64,000 bases of DNA from assembly GCA_030848705.1 (NCBI GenBank), contig CM061239.1, forward strand, positions 82,814,363-82,878,362. The letters run 5' to 3'. The notes beneath the pieces were generated by a model, which was not told the DNA's origin, did no database searches, and was given only the letters and a program-made list of their open reading frames with translations. A program made the position numbers and the translations under genes. Positions 45,591 to 58,400 of the stretch are shown here, piece by piece (the first letter of the stretch is position 1; each line of letters starts with the position of its first letter). Source of the stretch: Heracleum sosnowskyi. Its lineage: Eukaryota; Streptophyta; Magnoliopsida; Apiales; Apiaceae.

Positions 45591-48500
45591 TGTAAGATCC
45601 GGGAAAATTACGTGTTATTATGTGATGTGAAATGAAATTTTAATTTCATATTAAGGGTTATTAAATGATTTATCTGTTTAAACGTGCTAAGTTATTCGTT
45701 AAATGATTGAATATGTGATATTGTGGTGCTATGTGAAATGTGTGGGGAATTTGAAATTATTTTAAAAAGGATGATATACTATTTTATTTTATTTTAATTA
45801 TTGAAAAGAAAATTTGGATCGTTCCCAAATTATTCGGGAAATTGGTATATCGTTCGTACCAATATTTCATTCGTTAAAGTGGGAAGTATTCAAAAATATT
45901 CGTAATAGAGGTATTTTGGTTCGTATATTTTGAATTAAACGATACTTGTAGTTATCCGTACTTTATGGATGCTTATCGTCTCGTGAAACGTGTATTCTGC
46001 TTTATTAAAGATTTAAAGCGTTTATTTTTGTTAAATTGTATTTAAAGCGATCTATCGGATCAGTATCGATCCAAAAATGTCGTTTGGGGTATTATTTTAC
46101 GTTTAATATAAAAAGGCAAATCGTACTTTGTTTTCGTATAATTAAGCTTAATTACAGTTAAAAATCCGAAAAACCCTAGAACATGTTCTTCGTGTTCTTG
46201 AGAATCAAACTCAATTTTGAAGGCGTTATCGGAATCCGATTTCGATGTTCTTGTAACCAAATCGAATCTATCATCATCCTCTACCTAAATCCACCATCAA
46301 AATTCATGTGGGTATGATTTTCTGATCTTTCTGATTTTTAATTATTTATTTATTTTCGAATTTTTATATTTAAATTGGGGGTTTCTTTATTATTGATTGT
46401 TCTTGATGATTGATGGCTTAATCGTGTTTGTTGTGTGATTTAGAGTGTAAGAATGATTTTTAATTTAAGTTTTGAGCCGGTAATCGAGTAGATCGGAAAA
46501 TTGTATATGACCGGAGTTTGGTCGGGATTTTGATCGGCTAAGTGAACGTTGATAACGTTTGTACCATTGAATAGATCGTCGAATAAGGAATCTGTTGGTA
46601 TAAGAATCTTTGAGTTTGGTGTTAGTTTTGACCTCGCCGGAAAATCGCCGCCACCGCCGGTGACTTTCGTTTCTGGCGATTCTATACTGTTTTTGCATGT
46701 GTTTTATTGGGTTAAATGAAGTTGTGATGTTGCTACTGATTTCCTGAACAAATCTGTGTGTTTGGGTCGAGTTCGGGCATGGCCGGAGAAGTTTCCGGTG
46801 GCCGGACGCCGGCCGGAAACTGGGAAACCCAGTTTTCCGGTGGTGTTCTTCGCCAACCCGGAAACATTCTTCATGACCCGTTTCGTAACCCTAACCCGAC
46901 CCGGTTTGATCTTAGAAACCCTAATCTATTTTCAGAAAAGTGTTTCTGGGTTTTTATTTCAAAAATAATTCAAAAATAGTTTTATAATTCTAAAAATCAT
47001 ATCTTTGATTTAAAAATACATTTTATTATTCCGAAAATTTTATAAATTCTTAAATATTTATTTAAATTCGAAAATTGATTAAATTTAACTATTTTAATTA
47101 TTTTTGATTAATAATTAATTAATTTAATTAATTGATTAATTCTTTTAATCAGTTAATTCTTAATAATTAATTATTAATTAGATTTAATTAATTAAAATTA
47201 AGTTTAATTATTTTCTAGCTTGGTTTATTTATTCAAAAATAGTTTGAGCATTTAAAGAGTGTCAATTAATTTTATTAATTGATTTATTTGCATTTAAATG
47301 TTTATATTGGATTTAAAAATCCGATTTTTGATTTAAAAATTAGTAATGACTTATTTAAAATTCAAATAAGTTTCGTGTGATGTTTTAAAAATAGTTATAA
47401 GTGCTATGTGATTCGTATGAGTTGTGTAATGTGTTTTATAGTCAGTATATGCCCGTACTAGGGCTAGCGTCTGAGTTTTTAATCTCGTAAATTATACCGG
47501 ACGTCCGATACGTACCCGGTTACTTGTTTAAATGTGTTATGTGAATGATGTGAATTATTTGTTGTTGAGTCATGCATGCGAATAATTGTTTTGAGACGTG
47601 TTTAAATGTAGTAGTTGTGTCTAAAATTATCGTGTGGGGTAGTTGGGATAGAAATTTGTCGGTTATGTTAGAAAGTGACATTTACGAGGCCGTTGACTTG
47701 GATGTTGACTTTTTATAGTATGGGGATTGTCATCAAGCGAGTTACGTGGATTACTTATGTGGTTGATTGCGATTGGTCTATCAATTGAGATGTGGATGTT
47801 TATGCAACAAAGATATCGGTAGGATCGGTAAGTGCGTCGAAGTTAAGTTACAATCATTTATGAAATATGAGGATTATACGTTGAAGACTAAGTATCGTCT
47901 CATGTTTGACTATCGAGGCTGGCACGTGGATTCGAAATGGTAGAAGCAGACTAGTGGTATTCGCAAGAGCGTTAAAGCAAAGAAGGACGGAAGTCGAGAA
48001 TCGTGTGATAAGACAGAATAAGGAGGGATCGTATTGTTTCAGCATTACGAAATAGCTAAGGACCAGAGGCAAGTGTTTATACCCTTGCTTATTAATTAAG
48101 GGATATTATCTTGAATTATTAGTATGCATGTTGAATGCTTATTACTGAATTTTCAAATGTTGATTTCTTTGCATTGAATTGCAAGTATGTTATTTAATCT
48201 CATAAATTGACGAGTACTCTTTTATACCTTTTTGGTTTAGATTCATATTTTCATATTGATCGGAGAGATATAATTATTATATTGAAATGATTGAAAAGAT
48301 AGTTATGGGCTGTATACTAAGGCCTTCTTTCAAAGACTTGATTTAAAAATGCTAAGTTGGAATATTACCAACCCTAGATGAGCAGGAACATGTGAACCCT
48401 ATGAGGGAAAACTTATTCTGAAATTCTGAAGTAGTGTTGCTTTCCCTTCAGGTATTCCGTTTTTCACCTTGCACCTATGCAAACCTTGTTATCCTTTCTT

Positions 48501-50558
48501 GTTAATGCGATCATCTGATCCATTCCCTGATTCGAATTCATATATGCTGTGCATGATTTAGTTTACTTCCTTCAAGTACAAGGCTTATCTATTATAAGTA
48601 CATGTTCGAAGGACTTGAACTATTTCTGTCAGAAATTGATAAACCCTTGTTTTCCTCATTTATAAACTTCACCTTGAATTCTTCTTAAACTTGAACTTGA
48701 CTCTCTTGTCATTTACCAGATTGGTAAACCTTAATTAATTCTTCCATAATGTGATGATTTGAACTATTGAGGCCATCTAGAGCCTGTTCTTTGAACCCTA
48801 CTCTATATTGACTTGTTACCCTTTTCTGTTGATATCATATTGTCTGTTTCATATCAGATTCAATCTTGTTAAGCATGTTATTGTTTATTCTTTGAACCCT
48901 ACTCTATATTGACTTGTTACACTTTCTGTTGATATCATATTGTCTGTTTCATATCAGGCTTAACCTTGTTGAGCATGTCATTGTTTATTCTTCATTGTTA
49001 TCCCAGTTGTTGCATCGATCTCGTCGATATTTATGATGTTGTTACTTGCCATGTGTACTCCCCATTGTTGTGTCGATCTCGTCGATACTAGATTATATTG
49101 CTATCCCTTTATTGATTCTTCATAATTGAACTGTTTCCTGGAACGTGAGTTTTCCAGCAATTGTTGTATTAGGTTGTCGATTCTTCCGACACCTGATTGT
49201 CGAAGTAAGGTTGTCAATTGTTCTGACACCTGACGTATATAATATAGAATTGGAATGTTTTTAAAAATGGACCAATTATTGGTCGGGCCATTTATGGTCG
49301 ATGTAATTTAGGCCCAGATTGGCCTTGGATCCGTAGAGGACTATGCATGAGCTAGTCCGGGGTTGTTGCGTGGCTGGCCAGCAGCACAACCTTTGATTTG
49401 ATAAAATGTGACAAGTCCAATTCTAGAATAAGTTCTTATTTTTGGGATGAGTTACATCCATATGTTTTGTTCGTGTGAGTTATGACCTGATTCTCAGGTT
49501 TATTCGTTGCGTGAAGTTGTTGGTTCGTTGATTAATAATAGTGGTTTCAATCTTGCTGAAATCACTTACTCTTAATACATTTGGATTCCAAATAGTCAAA
49601 ATCCACTTCCTTGATTCCATTGGCAGTCGTGAGATATCTATCTTGATGAGTTTTATTCATACCGCATATCCAGTCGGTACCATGTTGAAGTCTTGAAGTG
49701 CGTTCTTTATTCCTTGACCGAGCGTGTTGGCTCATTCTTACCCCTTGATTATTCTAACCTTCCAGAGTTGTTGGTTTCAGAAAATGTTGTGAATAGATCT
49801 GTTATCTTCAAATTAGTATTTTGTACAAACTATGGTCTTGAAGACGTATGAGTTATATTTATTTCATATTTTCTACATACTATTGTAGTTATTGTTGATT
49901 CGGTCATCGTAACGACCAATATAAATCTTTTGTGTTTTAAACTATTCGGTTGCGAGAAACTGAATGAGAAATTGTGGTAAATTACCAAACTTAATTTGAA
50001 AATTTTAGAGATTTTAATTGTTCAAAAACAAAAGTTGTTATTTGAAAATCCAAAGTTTATTTTGGAAACCTTTCGTATTATATTTAATAATGCGCTTGCT
50101 GAGCAATTCATTCGCTCATACTTGTTTTATTTATATATATTTTAGCCTGCCAGAAAGAAGGTGTATTGGCGAGAGTTGTCCGCGTAGCGGATCAGAGATG
50201 GGGAAAGATATTAGCGTAAAGACGTTTTGATCCAGAGCATTGGAGCTAGTGAGAGGTTTTGTATATAGATGTTTTCTATTGAATAATGTATTGTATAAGA
50301 TTAGTTGCCTGGTATACTTCTTATCGAAGTTATATTAATGCATTAGAATTTTTGTAAAGAGAATGGTCGTAAAGAAGAAAGATTGTTGTAATGAAATTTG
50401 GATTCTTGTTTCTAGCACTATAACCTTTAAAGATTCTTGGTAGAGTTGGGGTCACAGATATTATTATTATTGTGTTGATTTTATATTGAACAGGTTGTTT
50501 GGATTAAGAGTGCATTGTGACGACCAAATCATTTGACCCCGGATTTGGGGGCGTTACA
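45591..50558 (+). repeat. 5' LTR of LARD (4968 bp)
   Basis: Contains a TATA box TATAAAAAGG at 46107-46116, an AT-rich inverted-repeat block (about 46930-47350) and a GC-richer island (about 49260-49400) that both resemble parts of the Tekay LTR, plus about 1.7 kb with no clear counterpart there. All open frames inside are short and recur in the other LTR, with no recognised domain. Confidence 0.92.
48791..48992 (+). repeat. 101-bp tandem duplication inside LARD LTR
   Basis: TTGAACCCTACTCTATATTG recurs after 101 bp (48791 and 48892). The unit continues with a GATATCATATTGTCTG block in both copies. The 3' LTR has the same pair near 56634-56835, so the duplication predates this insertion. Confidence 0.8.
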
Positions 50559-50560
50559 GT

Positions 50561-50572
50561 TGGTATCAGAGC
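50561..50572 (+). other. Primer-binding site of LARD (tRNA-Met)
   Basis: TGGTATCAGAGC two bases after the 5' LTR, the same site and spacing as in the Tekay element. Confidence 0.88.
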
Positions 50573-52775
50573 AAGGGTTATAGTAAAACTAGAAACGAGA
50601 GTGTGTGGGAGTGTATATAGTTATATAAGGAACGTCAGAGCTCATTTAGAGTTCGTATTGGACTATTGGATATAGTACCGCTGAGTGAGTTAAGATAGAG
50701 GTATTTGATTGAGATAGTTGTGCTGAAATGGATAGAACTTCTTGCGTTTGTAGACGTCTGAGGCGGAATCTTCGAGGACTATTACGAGTCGACGACGACG
50801 TACGATATTGATAACCTTGCGACGTGGAAAAGAAGGGCTGAAATCGAATAACGTGGAGAAGAAGGGCTGAAATCGAATAACGAGCTATCGAAGGAGTCGA
50901 CGGAGGAGGCATATGTGAAGACCTTGGTAATACCTTCCCATCCTAATGAAATATTTGGCATTCCTTTAAAAAGAAACCTGTGTTGATGGATATATTCCAC
51001 CTGTTGATCTTGTATTTGATACTCTTGATCAATCATGTTTTAAATTGCGCCAAAGATTGTTGTTATGCCTATTTCAAATTTTGAGGCTTGTTGAAAAATA
51101 TGTTATTTAAATTCCAACTCCTTCATTCTTCCGGAGTGGATAACTCTATTTGTGATGTAACACTAATTGTTGATACTTCCTTTCTGGTTGTTCTCCTTTT
51201 CTGAAATAACACCTTTGGAATCTATTAAATTTCAATCCATGGTGTGTATTTGAGATTTCTTATCGAAAGGCCCTGGTTGTCATTCCGACTCTAAATTTCT
51301 TTTATATTTCTCTACTCCAACTGAGGTAAACAACCCTATTTATAGGGGACACAAGGACTATCTGTCTATGTGATAGAAGTCTGACGGGACGCCGTCACTT
51401 GTGTGTTGTGAAATACAAGAAGGCTAATTACCTTTAGTACTGTCTTAATAGAGACACACAACATTGAGTTCATGTGATCAAATTGGTCTCTCAGTAATTC
51501 TTTCACTTCCAATAATGTTTGCTTTGGAATATACAGATTTGGTAACCCCAATTGTGGGACATTTGCTACGATATAGAATCTTTTCACTTCAAAATATCAT
51601 GAATTTTTGTTATACCAAATAATCTGGGAGGTATGCCATTAGGGTGAACTGAAATTTACCCTACCATAATGAACGAAGAATTTGCGATTGAATTACCACG
51701 AGCGAAAGCGGATTACGATGCGATTAGAATACTAGTAACATATAACGGAGCCAGTTGTTCTCTTTCTATCGATTAACGTTACGATATGGAAAGGTGAAGT
51801 TAGATAATTCAAGAGTTGATTGGAAATTTGGGGAAAAATGTGTAATTGTGCTAATGATATCCCGTGTTGTGGAAGATGGACATAATAGGTTTTTGTCTCA
51901 ATGAGAAGAACTTTTAAAAATTTGATGATAGGCTAATAGTGGAGAATGAGTTGATCTTTGAGTATTTCAGGATTGTATGATATGGTTGCAAGTCTTTTGC
52001 TCACGATAGTTAAGGTAGATCTTGCCAGTCGATGTGGATGTATAGGATGAGAATCAAAATGACGTTGAGTTGATCAAGCTGTTTGAGAATTGAGATGGAA
52101 CCATGGGAAAGGTGTCCTGAGTGTTACTGTGGATGTATCTTCTGAATTATTTAGGAATCAGATGGAGAGCAATTAAGTTATTGGAACTAAGTAGAACAAT
52201 TTTTAAAGATATGGATTAAGTCACCAAGCTGATAAGGAATACTCTCACAATTATAGATAGGGAAAGAAGATGAAGAGGTGTTGATAAGGATTTAAAGACA
52301 ATGGATGAGGTAATGAGTGATTGTTTTAAACTGAATATTTGTTTGGCGCGGAAGGTATGTGATCGTTGAAAGCAGTTGTTAGATACATTGGAGGTAGATA
52401 GAGTTGACCCAAGAATATGGATGGCTGATAGTATGAGTAGAAAAAGGGAGATTAGAGACGTAAATATCTTCGGTTCAAGGATTAGAAAGGATGGAGTTTT
52501 AAGGTTATGATAACAAGAGATCAACTAGAAGGAATGACAGAAAATAAGGATTCAACCAGGATTGATTAAAGAGAAAGGGCTACATAAAGGAAAGAGTTAT
52601 GGAAAGAGAAATGGAATTCAATTACAGGAAGGAGCGAGAGAGTATAATGGATAAGAAGGAAATGTAAGGATATATAAGAGGCTTAAAAGGATATTAATGT
52701 TGGTGAGTATTTAAATGCTTGGGATGCTAAAAAATGAAGACAGAGTAACAGAGGTATAGTAGACGATTACAACTA
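50573..52775 (+). other. LARD internal region, non-coding
   Basis: No gag, protease or reverse transcriptase can be read. A 31-bp tandem pair around 50822-50885 (GAAGGGCTGAAATCGAATAA twice) is present. Between about 50930 and 51650 composition and orientation change, and a minus-strand frame of 73 codons (51366-51587) is open. It has no recognised domain, but the block could be an insertion. Confidence 0.5.
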
Positions 52776-53405
52776 AAGAGATTCCTGATTGGAAGTGGGG
52801 ACATGTTAAGATAAACTGGGTAGTAGAGTTGTTAAGGCCTAGAGCTTATCGTGATGTTATTTGAGTTATTATTGACCGATTAACGAGAGATATTTATTAG
52901 ATGAATTGGTTCATCTCTAGCTATTTGAATGAGGTAATAGTACGGCATGGAATGACGGGTTCAAATGTATTTGACGGAGATCCGCGACTTAATTAAAGAA
53001 TTCAGACAGACTATGGTTGTGTACTAAATTTTTAAGGTAATTGGAAGGACCATTTACCGTTGATTAGATTTTCTTACGACAACAGTTATTATGACAATTT
53101 TGAATTGCTACCTTACGTCGGTTTACTGCGTGTTGGGAAAGTTGCGTATAAGTTTGCGTACCACCCCGTGAGTGGTGTATTCATAGTATATTTCATAAAA
53201 ATACGAACCTATAGAGATTTAGTTAAATTGTTCTATGTTGAGTAACCAATTGAGATATTGAGTCAGTATGAGAGAGTGATGAGTAATAGAGGAGTCAAAT
53301 TAGTATGAGTATGAGGAGAAATCCTAAGGTTGAAGAGTCAACCTAGGAATTTGAGAATGAGATGTTGGAAAAATGTCCACCTGTGTTTGCGTAAGCTGAT
53401 TCTGA
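52776..53405 (+). pseudogene. Decayed integrase and chromodomain of LARD
   Basis: Readable fragments in shifting frames align with the Tekay polyprotein at 26800-27869: IPDWKWGH with a following VVELLRP block, then DGDPRLN, and at the end a chromodomain-tail remnant (RNPKVEEST, EMLEKCPPVFA) near 53310-53393. Stops and frameshifts are frequent. It shows the ancestor was a Tekay/Del-like chromovirus. Confidence 0.75.
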
Positions 53406-53420
53406 GGACAGAATCCTGTT

Positions 53421-53433
53421 AAGGGGGAAAGGA
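53421..53433 (+). other. Polypurine tract of LARD
   Basis: AAGGGGGAAAGGA directly before the 3' LTR, preceded by GAGGACAGAATCCT exactly as in the Tekay element. Confidence 0.8.
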
Positions 53434-56400
53434 TGTAAGATCCGGGAAAATTACGTGTTATTATGTGATGTGAAATGAAATTTTAATTTCATATTAAGGG
53501 TTATTAAATGATTTATCTGTTTAAACGTGCTAAGTTATTCGTTAAATGATTGAATATGTGATATTGTGGTGCTATGTGAAATGTGTGGGGAATTTGAAAT
53601 TATTTTAAAAAGGATGATATACTATTTTATTTTATTTTAATTATTGAAAAGAAAATTTGGATCGTTCCCAAATTATTCGGGAAATTGGTATATCGTTCGT
53701 ACCAATATTTCATTCGTTAAAGTGGGAAGTATTCAAAAATATTCGTAATAGAGGTATTTTGGTTCGTATATTTTGAATTAAACGATACTTGTAGTTATCC
53801 GTACTTTATGGATGCTTATCGTCTCGTGAAACGTGTATTCTGCTTTATTAAAGATTTAAAGCGTTTATTTTTGTTAAATTGTATTTAAAGCGATCTATCG
53901 GATCAGTATCGATCCAAAAATGTCGTTTGGGGTATTATTTTACGTTTAATATAAAAAGGCAAATCGTACTTTGTTTTCGTATAATTAAGCTTAATTACAG
54001 TTAAAAATCCGAAAAACCCTAGAACGTGTTCTTCGTGTTCTTGAGAATCAAACTCAATTTTGAAGGCGTTATCGGAATCCGATTTCGATGTTCTTGTAAC
54101 CAAACCGAATCTCTCATCATCCTCTACCTAAATCCACCATCAAAATTCATGTGGGTATGATTTTCTGATCTTTCTGATTTTTAATTATTTATTTATTTTT
54201 GAATTTTTATATTTAAATTGGGGGTTTCTTTATTATTGATTGTTCTTGATGATTGATGGCTTAATCGTGTTTGTTGTGTGATTTAGAGTGTAAGAATGAT
54301 TTTTAATTTAAGTTTTGAGCCGGTAATCGAGTAGATCGGAAAATTGTATATGACCGGAGTTTGGTCGGGATTTTGATCGGCTAAGTGAACGTTGATAACG
54401 TTTGTACCATTGAATAGATCGTCGAATAAGGAATCTGTTGGTATAAGAATATTTGAGTTTGGTGTTAGTTTTGACCTCGTCGGAAAATCGCCGCCACCGC
54501 CGGTGACTTTCGTTTCTGGCGATTCTATACTGTTTTTGCATGTGTTTTATTGGGTTAAATGAAGTTGTGATGTTGCTACTGATTTCCTGAACAAATCTGT
54601 GTGTTTGGGTCGAGTTCGGGCATGGCCGGAGAAGTTTCCGGTGGCCGGACGCCGGCCGGAAACTGGGAAACCCAGTTTTCCGGTGGTGTTCTTCGCCAAC
54701 CCGGAAACATTCTTCATGACCCGTTTCGTAACCCTAACCCGACCCGGTTTGATCTTAGAAACCCTAATCTATTTTCAGAAAAGTGTTTCTGGGTTTTTAT
54801 TTCAAAAATAATTCAAAAATAGTTTTATAATTCTAAAAATCATATCTTTGATTTAAAAATACATTTTATTATTCCGAAAATTTTATAAATTCTTAAATAT
54901 TTATTTAAATTCGAAAATTGATTAAATTTAACTATTTTAATTATTTTTGATTAATAATTAATTAATTTAATTAATTGATTAATTCTTTTAATCAGTTAAT
55001 TCTTAATAATTAATTATTAATTAGATTTAATTAATTAAAATTAAGTTTAATTATTTTCTAGCTTGGTTTATTTATTCAAAAATAGTTTGAGCATTTAAAG
55101 AGTGTCAATTAATTTTATTAATTGATTTATTTGCATTTAAATGTTTATATTGGATTTAAAAATCCGATTTTTGATTTAAAAATTAGTAATGACTTATTTA
55201 AAATTCAAATAAGTTTCGTGTGATGTTTTAAAAATAGTTATAAGTGCTATGTGATTCGTATGAGTTGTGTAATGTGTTTTATAGTCAGTATATGCCCGTA
55301 CTAGGGCTAGCGTCTGAGTTTTTAATCTCGTAAATTATACCGGACGTCCGATACGTACCCGGTTACTTGTTTAAATGTGTTATGTGAATGATGTGAATTA
55401 TTTGTTGTTGAGTCATGCATGCGAATAATTGTTTTGAGACGTGTTTAAATGTAGTAGTTGTGTCTAAAATTATCGTGTGGGGTAGTTGGGATAGAAATTT
55501 GTCGGTTATGTTAGAAAGTGAGATTTACGAGGCCGTTGACTTGGATGTTGACTTTTTATAGTATGGGGATTGTCGTCAAGCGAGTTACGTGGATTACTTA
55601 TGTGGTTGATTGCGATTGGTCTATCAATTGAGATGTGGATGTTTATGCAACAAAGATATCGGTAGGATCGGTAAGTGCGTCGAAGTTAAGTTACAATCAT
55701 TTATGAAATATGAGGATTATACGTTGAAGACTAAGTATCGTCTCATGTTTGACTATCGAGGCTGGCACGTGGATTCGAAATGGTAGAAGCAGACTAGTGG
55801 TATTCGCAAGAGCGTTAAAGCAAAGAAGGACGGAAGTCGAGAATCGTGTGATAAGACAGAATAAGGAGGGATCGTATTGTTTCAGCATTACGAAATAGCT
55901 AAGGACCAGAGGCAAGTGTTTATACCCTTGCTTATTAATTAAGGGATATTATCTTGAATTATTAGTATGCATGTTGAATGCTTATTACTGAATTTTCAAA
56001 TGTTGATTTCTTTGCATTGAATTGCAAGTATGTTATTTAATCTCATAAATTGACGAGTACTCTTTTATACCCTTTTGGTTTAGATTCATATTTTCATATT
56101 GATCGGAGAGATATAATTATTATATTGAAATGATTGAAAAGATAGTTATGGGCTGTATACTAAGGCCTTCTTTCAAAGACTTGATTTAAAAATGCTAAGT
56201 TGGAATATTACCAACCCTAGATGAGCAGGAACATGTGAACCCTATGAGGGAAAACTTATTCTGAAATTCTGAAGTAGTGTTGCTTTCCCTTCAGGTATTC
56301 CGTTTTTCACCTTGCACCTATGCAAACCTTGTTATCCTTTCTTGTTAATGCGATCATCTGATCCATTCCCTGATTCGAATTCATATATGTTGTGCATGAT

Positions 56401-58400
56401 TTAGTTTACTTCCTTCAAGTACAAGGCTTATCTATTATAAGTACATGTTCGAAGGACTTGAACTATTTCTGTCAGAAATTGATAAACCCTTGTTTTCCTC
56501 ATTTATAAACTTCACCTTGAATTCTTCTTAAACTTGAACTTGACTCTCTTGTCATTTACCAGATTGGTAAACCTTAATTAATTCTTCCATAATGTGATGA
56601 TTTGAACTATTGAGGCCATCTAGAGCCTGTTCTTTGAACCCTACTCTATATTGACTTGTTACCCTTTTCTGTTGATATCATATTGTCTGTTTCATATCAG
56701 ATTCAATCTTGTTAAGCATGTTATTGTTTATTCTTTGAACCCTACTCTATATTGACTTGTTACACTTTCTGTTGATATCATATTGTCTGTTTCATATCAG
56801 GCTTAACCTTGTTGAGCATGTCATTGTTTATTCTTCATTGTTATCCCAGTTGTTGCATCGATCTCGTCGATATTTATGATGTTGTTACTTGCCATGTGTA
56901 CTCCCCATTGTTGTGTCGATCTCGTCGATACTAGATTATATTGCTATCCCTTTATTGATTCTTCATAATTGAACTGTTTCCTGGAACGTGAGTTTTCCAA
57001 CAATTGTTGTATTAGGTTGTCGATTCTTCCGACACCTGATTGTCGAAGTAAGGTTGTCAATTGTTCTGACACCTGACGTATATAATATAGAATTGGAATG
57101 TTTTTAAAAATGGACCAATTATTGGTCGGGCCATTTATGGTCGATGTAATTTAGGCCCAGATTGGCCTTGGATCCGTAGAGGACTATGCATGAGCTAGTC
57201 CGGGGTTGTTGCGTGGCTGGCCAGCAGCACAACCTTTGATTTGATAAAATGTGACAAGTCCAATTCTAGAATAAGTTCTTATTTTTGGGATGAGTTACAT
57301 CCATATGTTTTGTTCGTGTGAGTTATGACCTGATTCTCAGGTTTATTCGTTGCGTGAAGTTGTTGGTTCGTTGATTAATAATAGTGGTTTCAATCTTGCT
57401 GAAATCACTTACTCTTAATACATTTGGATTCCAAATAGTCGAAATCCACTTCCTTGATTCCATTGGCAGTCGTGAGATATCTATCTTGATGAGTTTTATT
57501 CATACCGCATATCCAGTCGGTACCATGTTGAAGTCTTGAAGTGCGTTCTTTATTCCTTGACCGAGCGTGTTGGCTCATTCTTACCCCTTGATTATTCTAA
57601 CCTTCCAGAGTTGTTGGTTTCAGAAAATGTTGTGAATAGATCTGTTATCTTCAAATTAGTATTTTGTACAAACTATGGTCTTGAAGACGTATGAGTTATA
57701 TTTATTTCATATTTTCTACATACTATTGTAGTTATTGTTGATTCGGTCATCGTAACGACCAATATAATCTTTTGTGTTTTAAACTATTCGGTTGCGAGAA
57801 ACTGAATGAGAAATTGTGGTAAATTACCAAACTTAATTTGAAAATTTTAGAGATTTTAATTGTTCAAAAACAAAAGTTGTTATTTGAAAATCCAAAGTTT
57901 ATTTTGGAAACCTTTCGTATTATATTTAATAATGCGCTTGCTGAGCAATTCATTCGCTCATACTTGTTTTATTTATATATATTTTAGCCTGCCAGAAAGA
58001 AGGTGTATTGGCGAGAGTTGTCCGCGTAGCGGATCAGAGATGGGGAAAGATATTAGCGTAAAGACGTTTTGATCCAGAGCATTGGAGCTAGTGAGAGGTT
58101 TTGTATATAGATGTTTTCTATTGAATAATGTATTGTATAAGATTAGTTGCCTGGTATACTTCTTATCAAAGTTATATTAATGCATTAGAATTTTTGTAAA
58201 GAGAATGGTTGTAAAGAAGAAAGATTGTTGTAATGAAATTTGGATTCTTGTTTCTAGCACTATAACCTTTAAAGATTCTTGGTAGAGTTGGGGTCACAGA
58301 TATTATTATTATTGTGTTGATTTTATATTGAACAGGTTGTTTGGATTAAGAGTGCATTGTGACGACCAAATCATTTGACCCCGGATTTGGGGGCGTTACA
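53434..58400 (+). repeat. 3' LTR of LARD (4967 bp)
   Basis: Colinear with the 5' LTR (offset 7843) with one net 1-bp deletion near 57766 and about 14 scattered substitutions seen by eye. Followed by CTACT at 58401-58405. Confidence 0.92.

Larger units (their letters stand above)
45591..58400 (+). mobile_element. LARD-like non-autonomous Ty3/gypsy element, 5-kb LTRs
   Basis: 12,810 bp flanked by target duplication CTACT (45586-45590 and 58401-58405). LTRs are 4968 and 4967 bp, starting TGTAAGATCC and ending GGGCGTTACA, with about 15 differences seen by eye. The internal region is only 2.9 kb with no intact gene. The tRNA-Met primer site, polypurine-tract context and remnants of integrase and chromodomain show descent from a Tekay/Del-like element. 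The very young LTRs with a dead interior fit a large retrotransposon derivative (LARD) that uses proteins of a Tekay relative. It inserted into the minus-strand LINE. Confidence 0.85.

Noticed and set aside
46756..46979. Overlapping plus-strand frames of 70 and 73 codons, repeated at 54599-54822
   Set aside because: They lie in the LARD LTR leader, overlap each other in two frames and exist twice only because the LTR does; GC-rich Gly/Arg composition explains the lack of stops.
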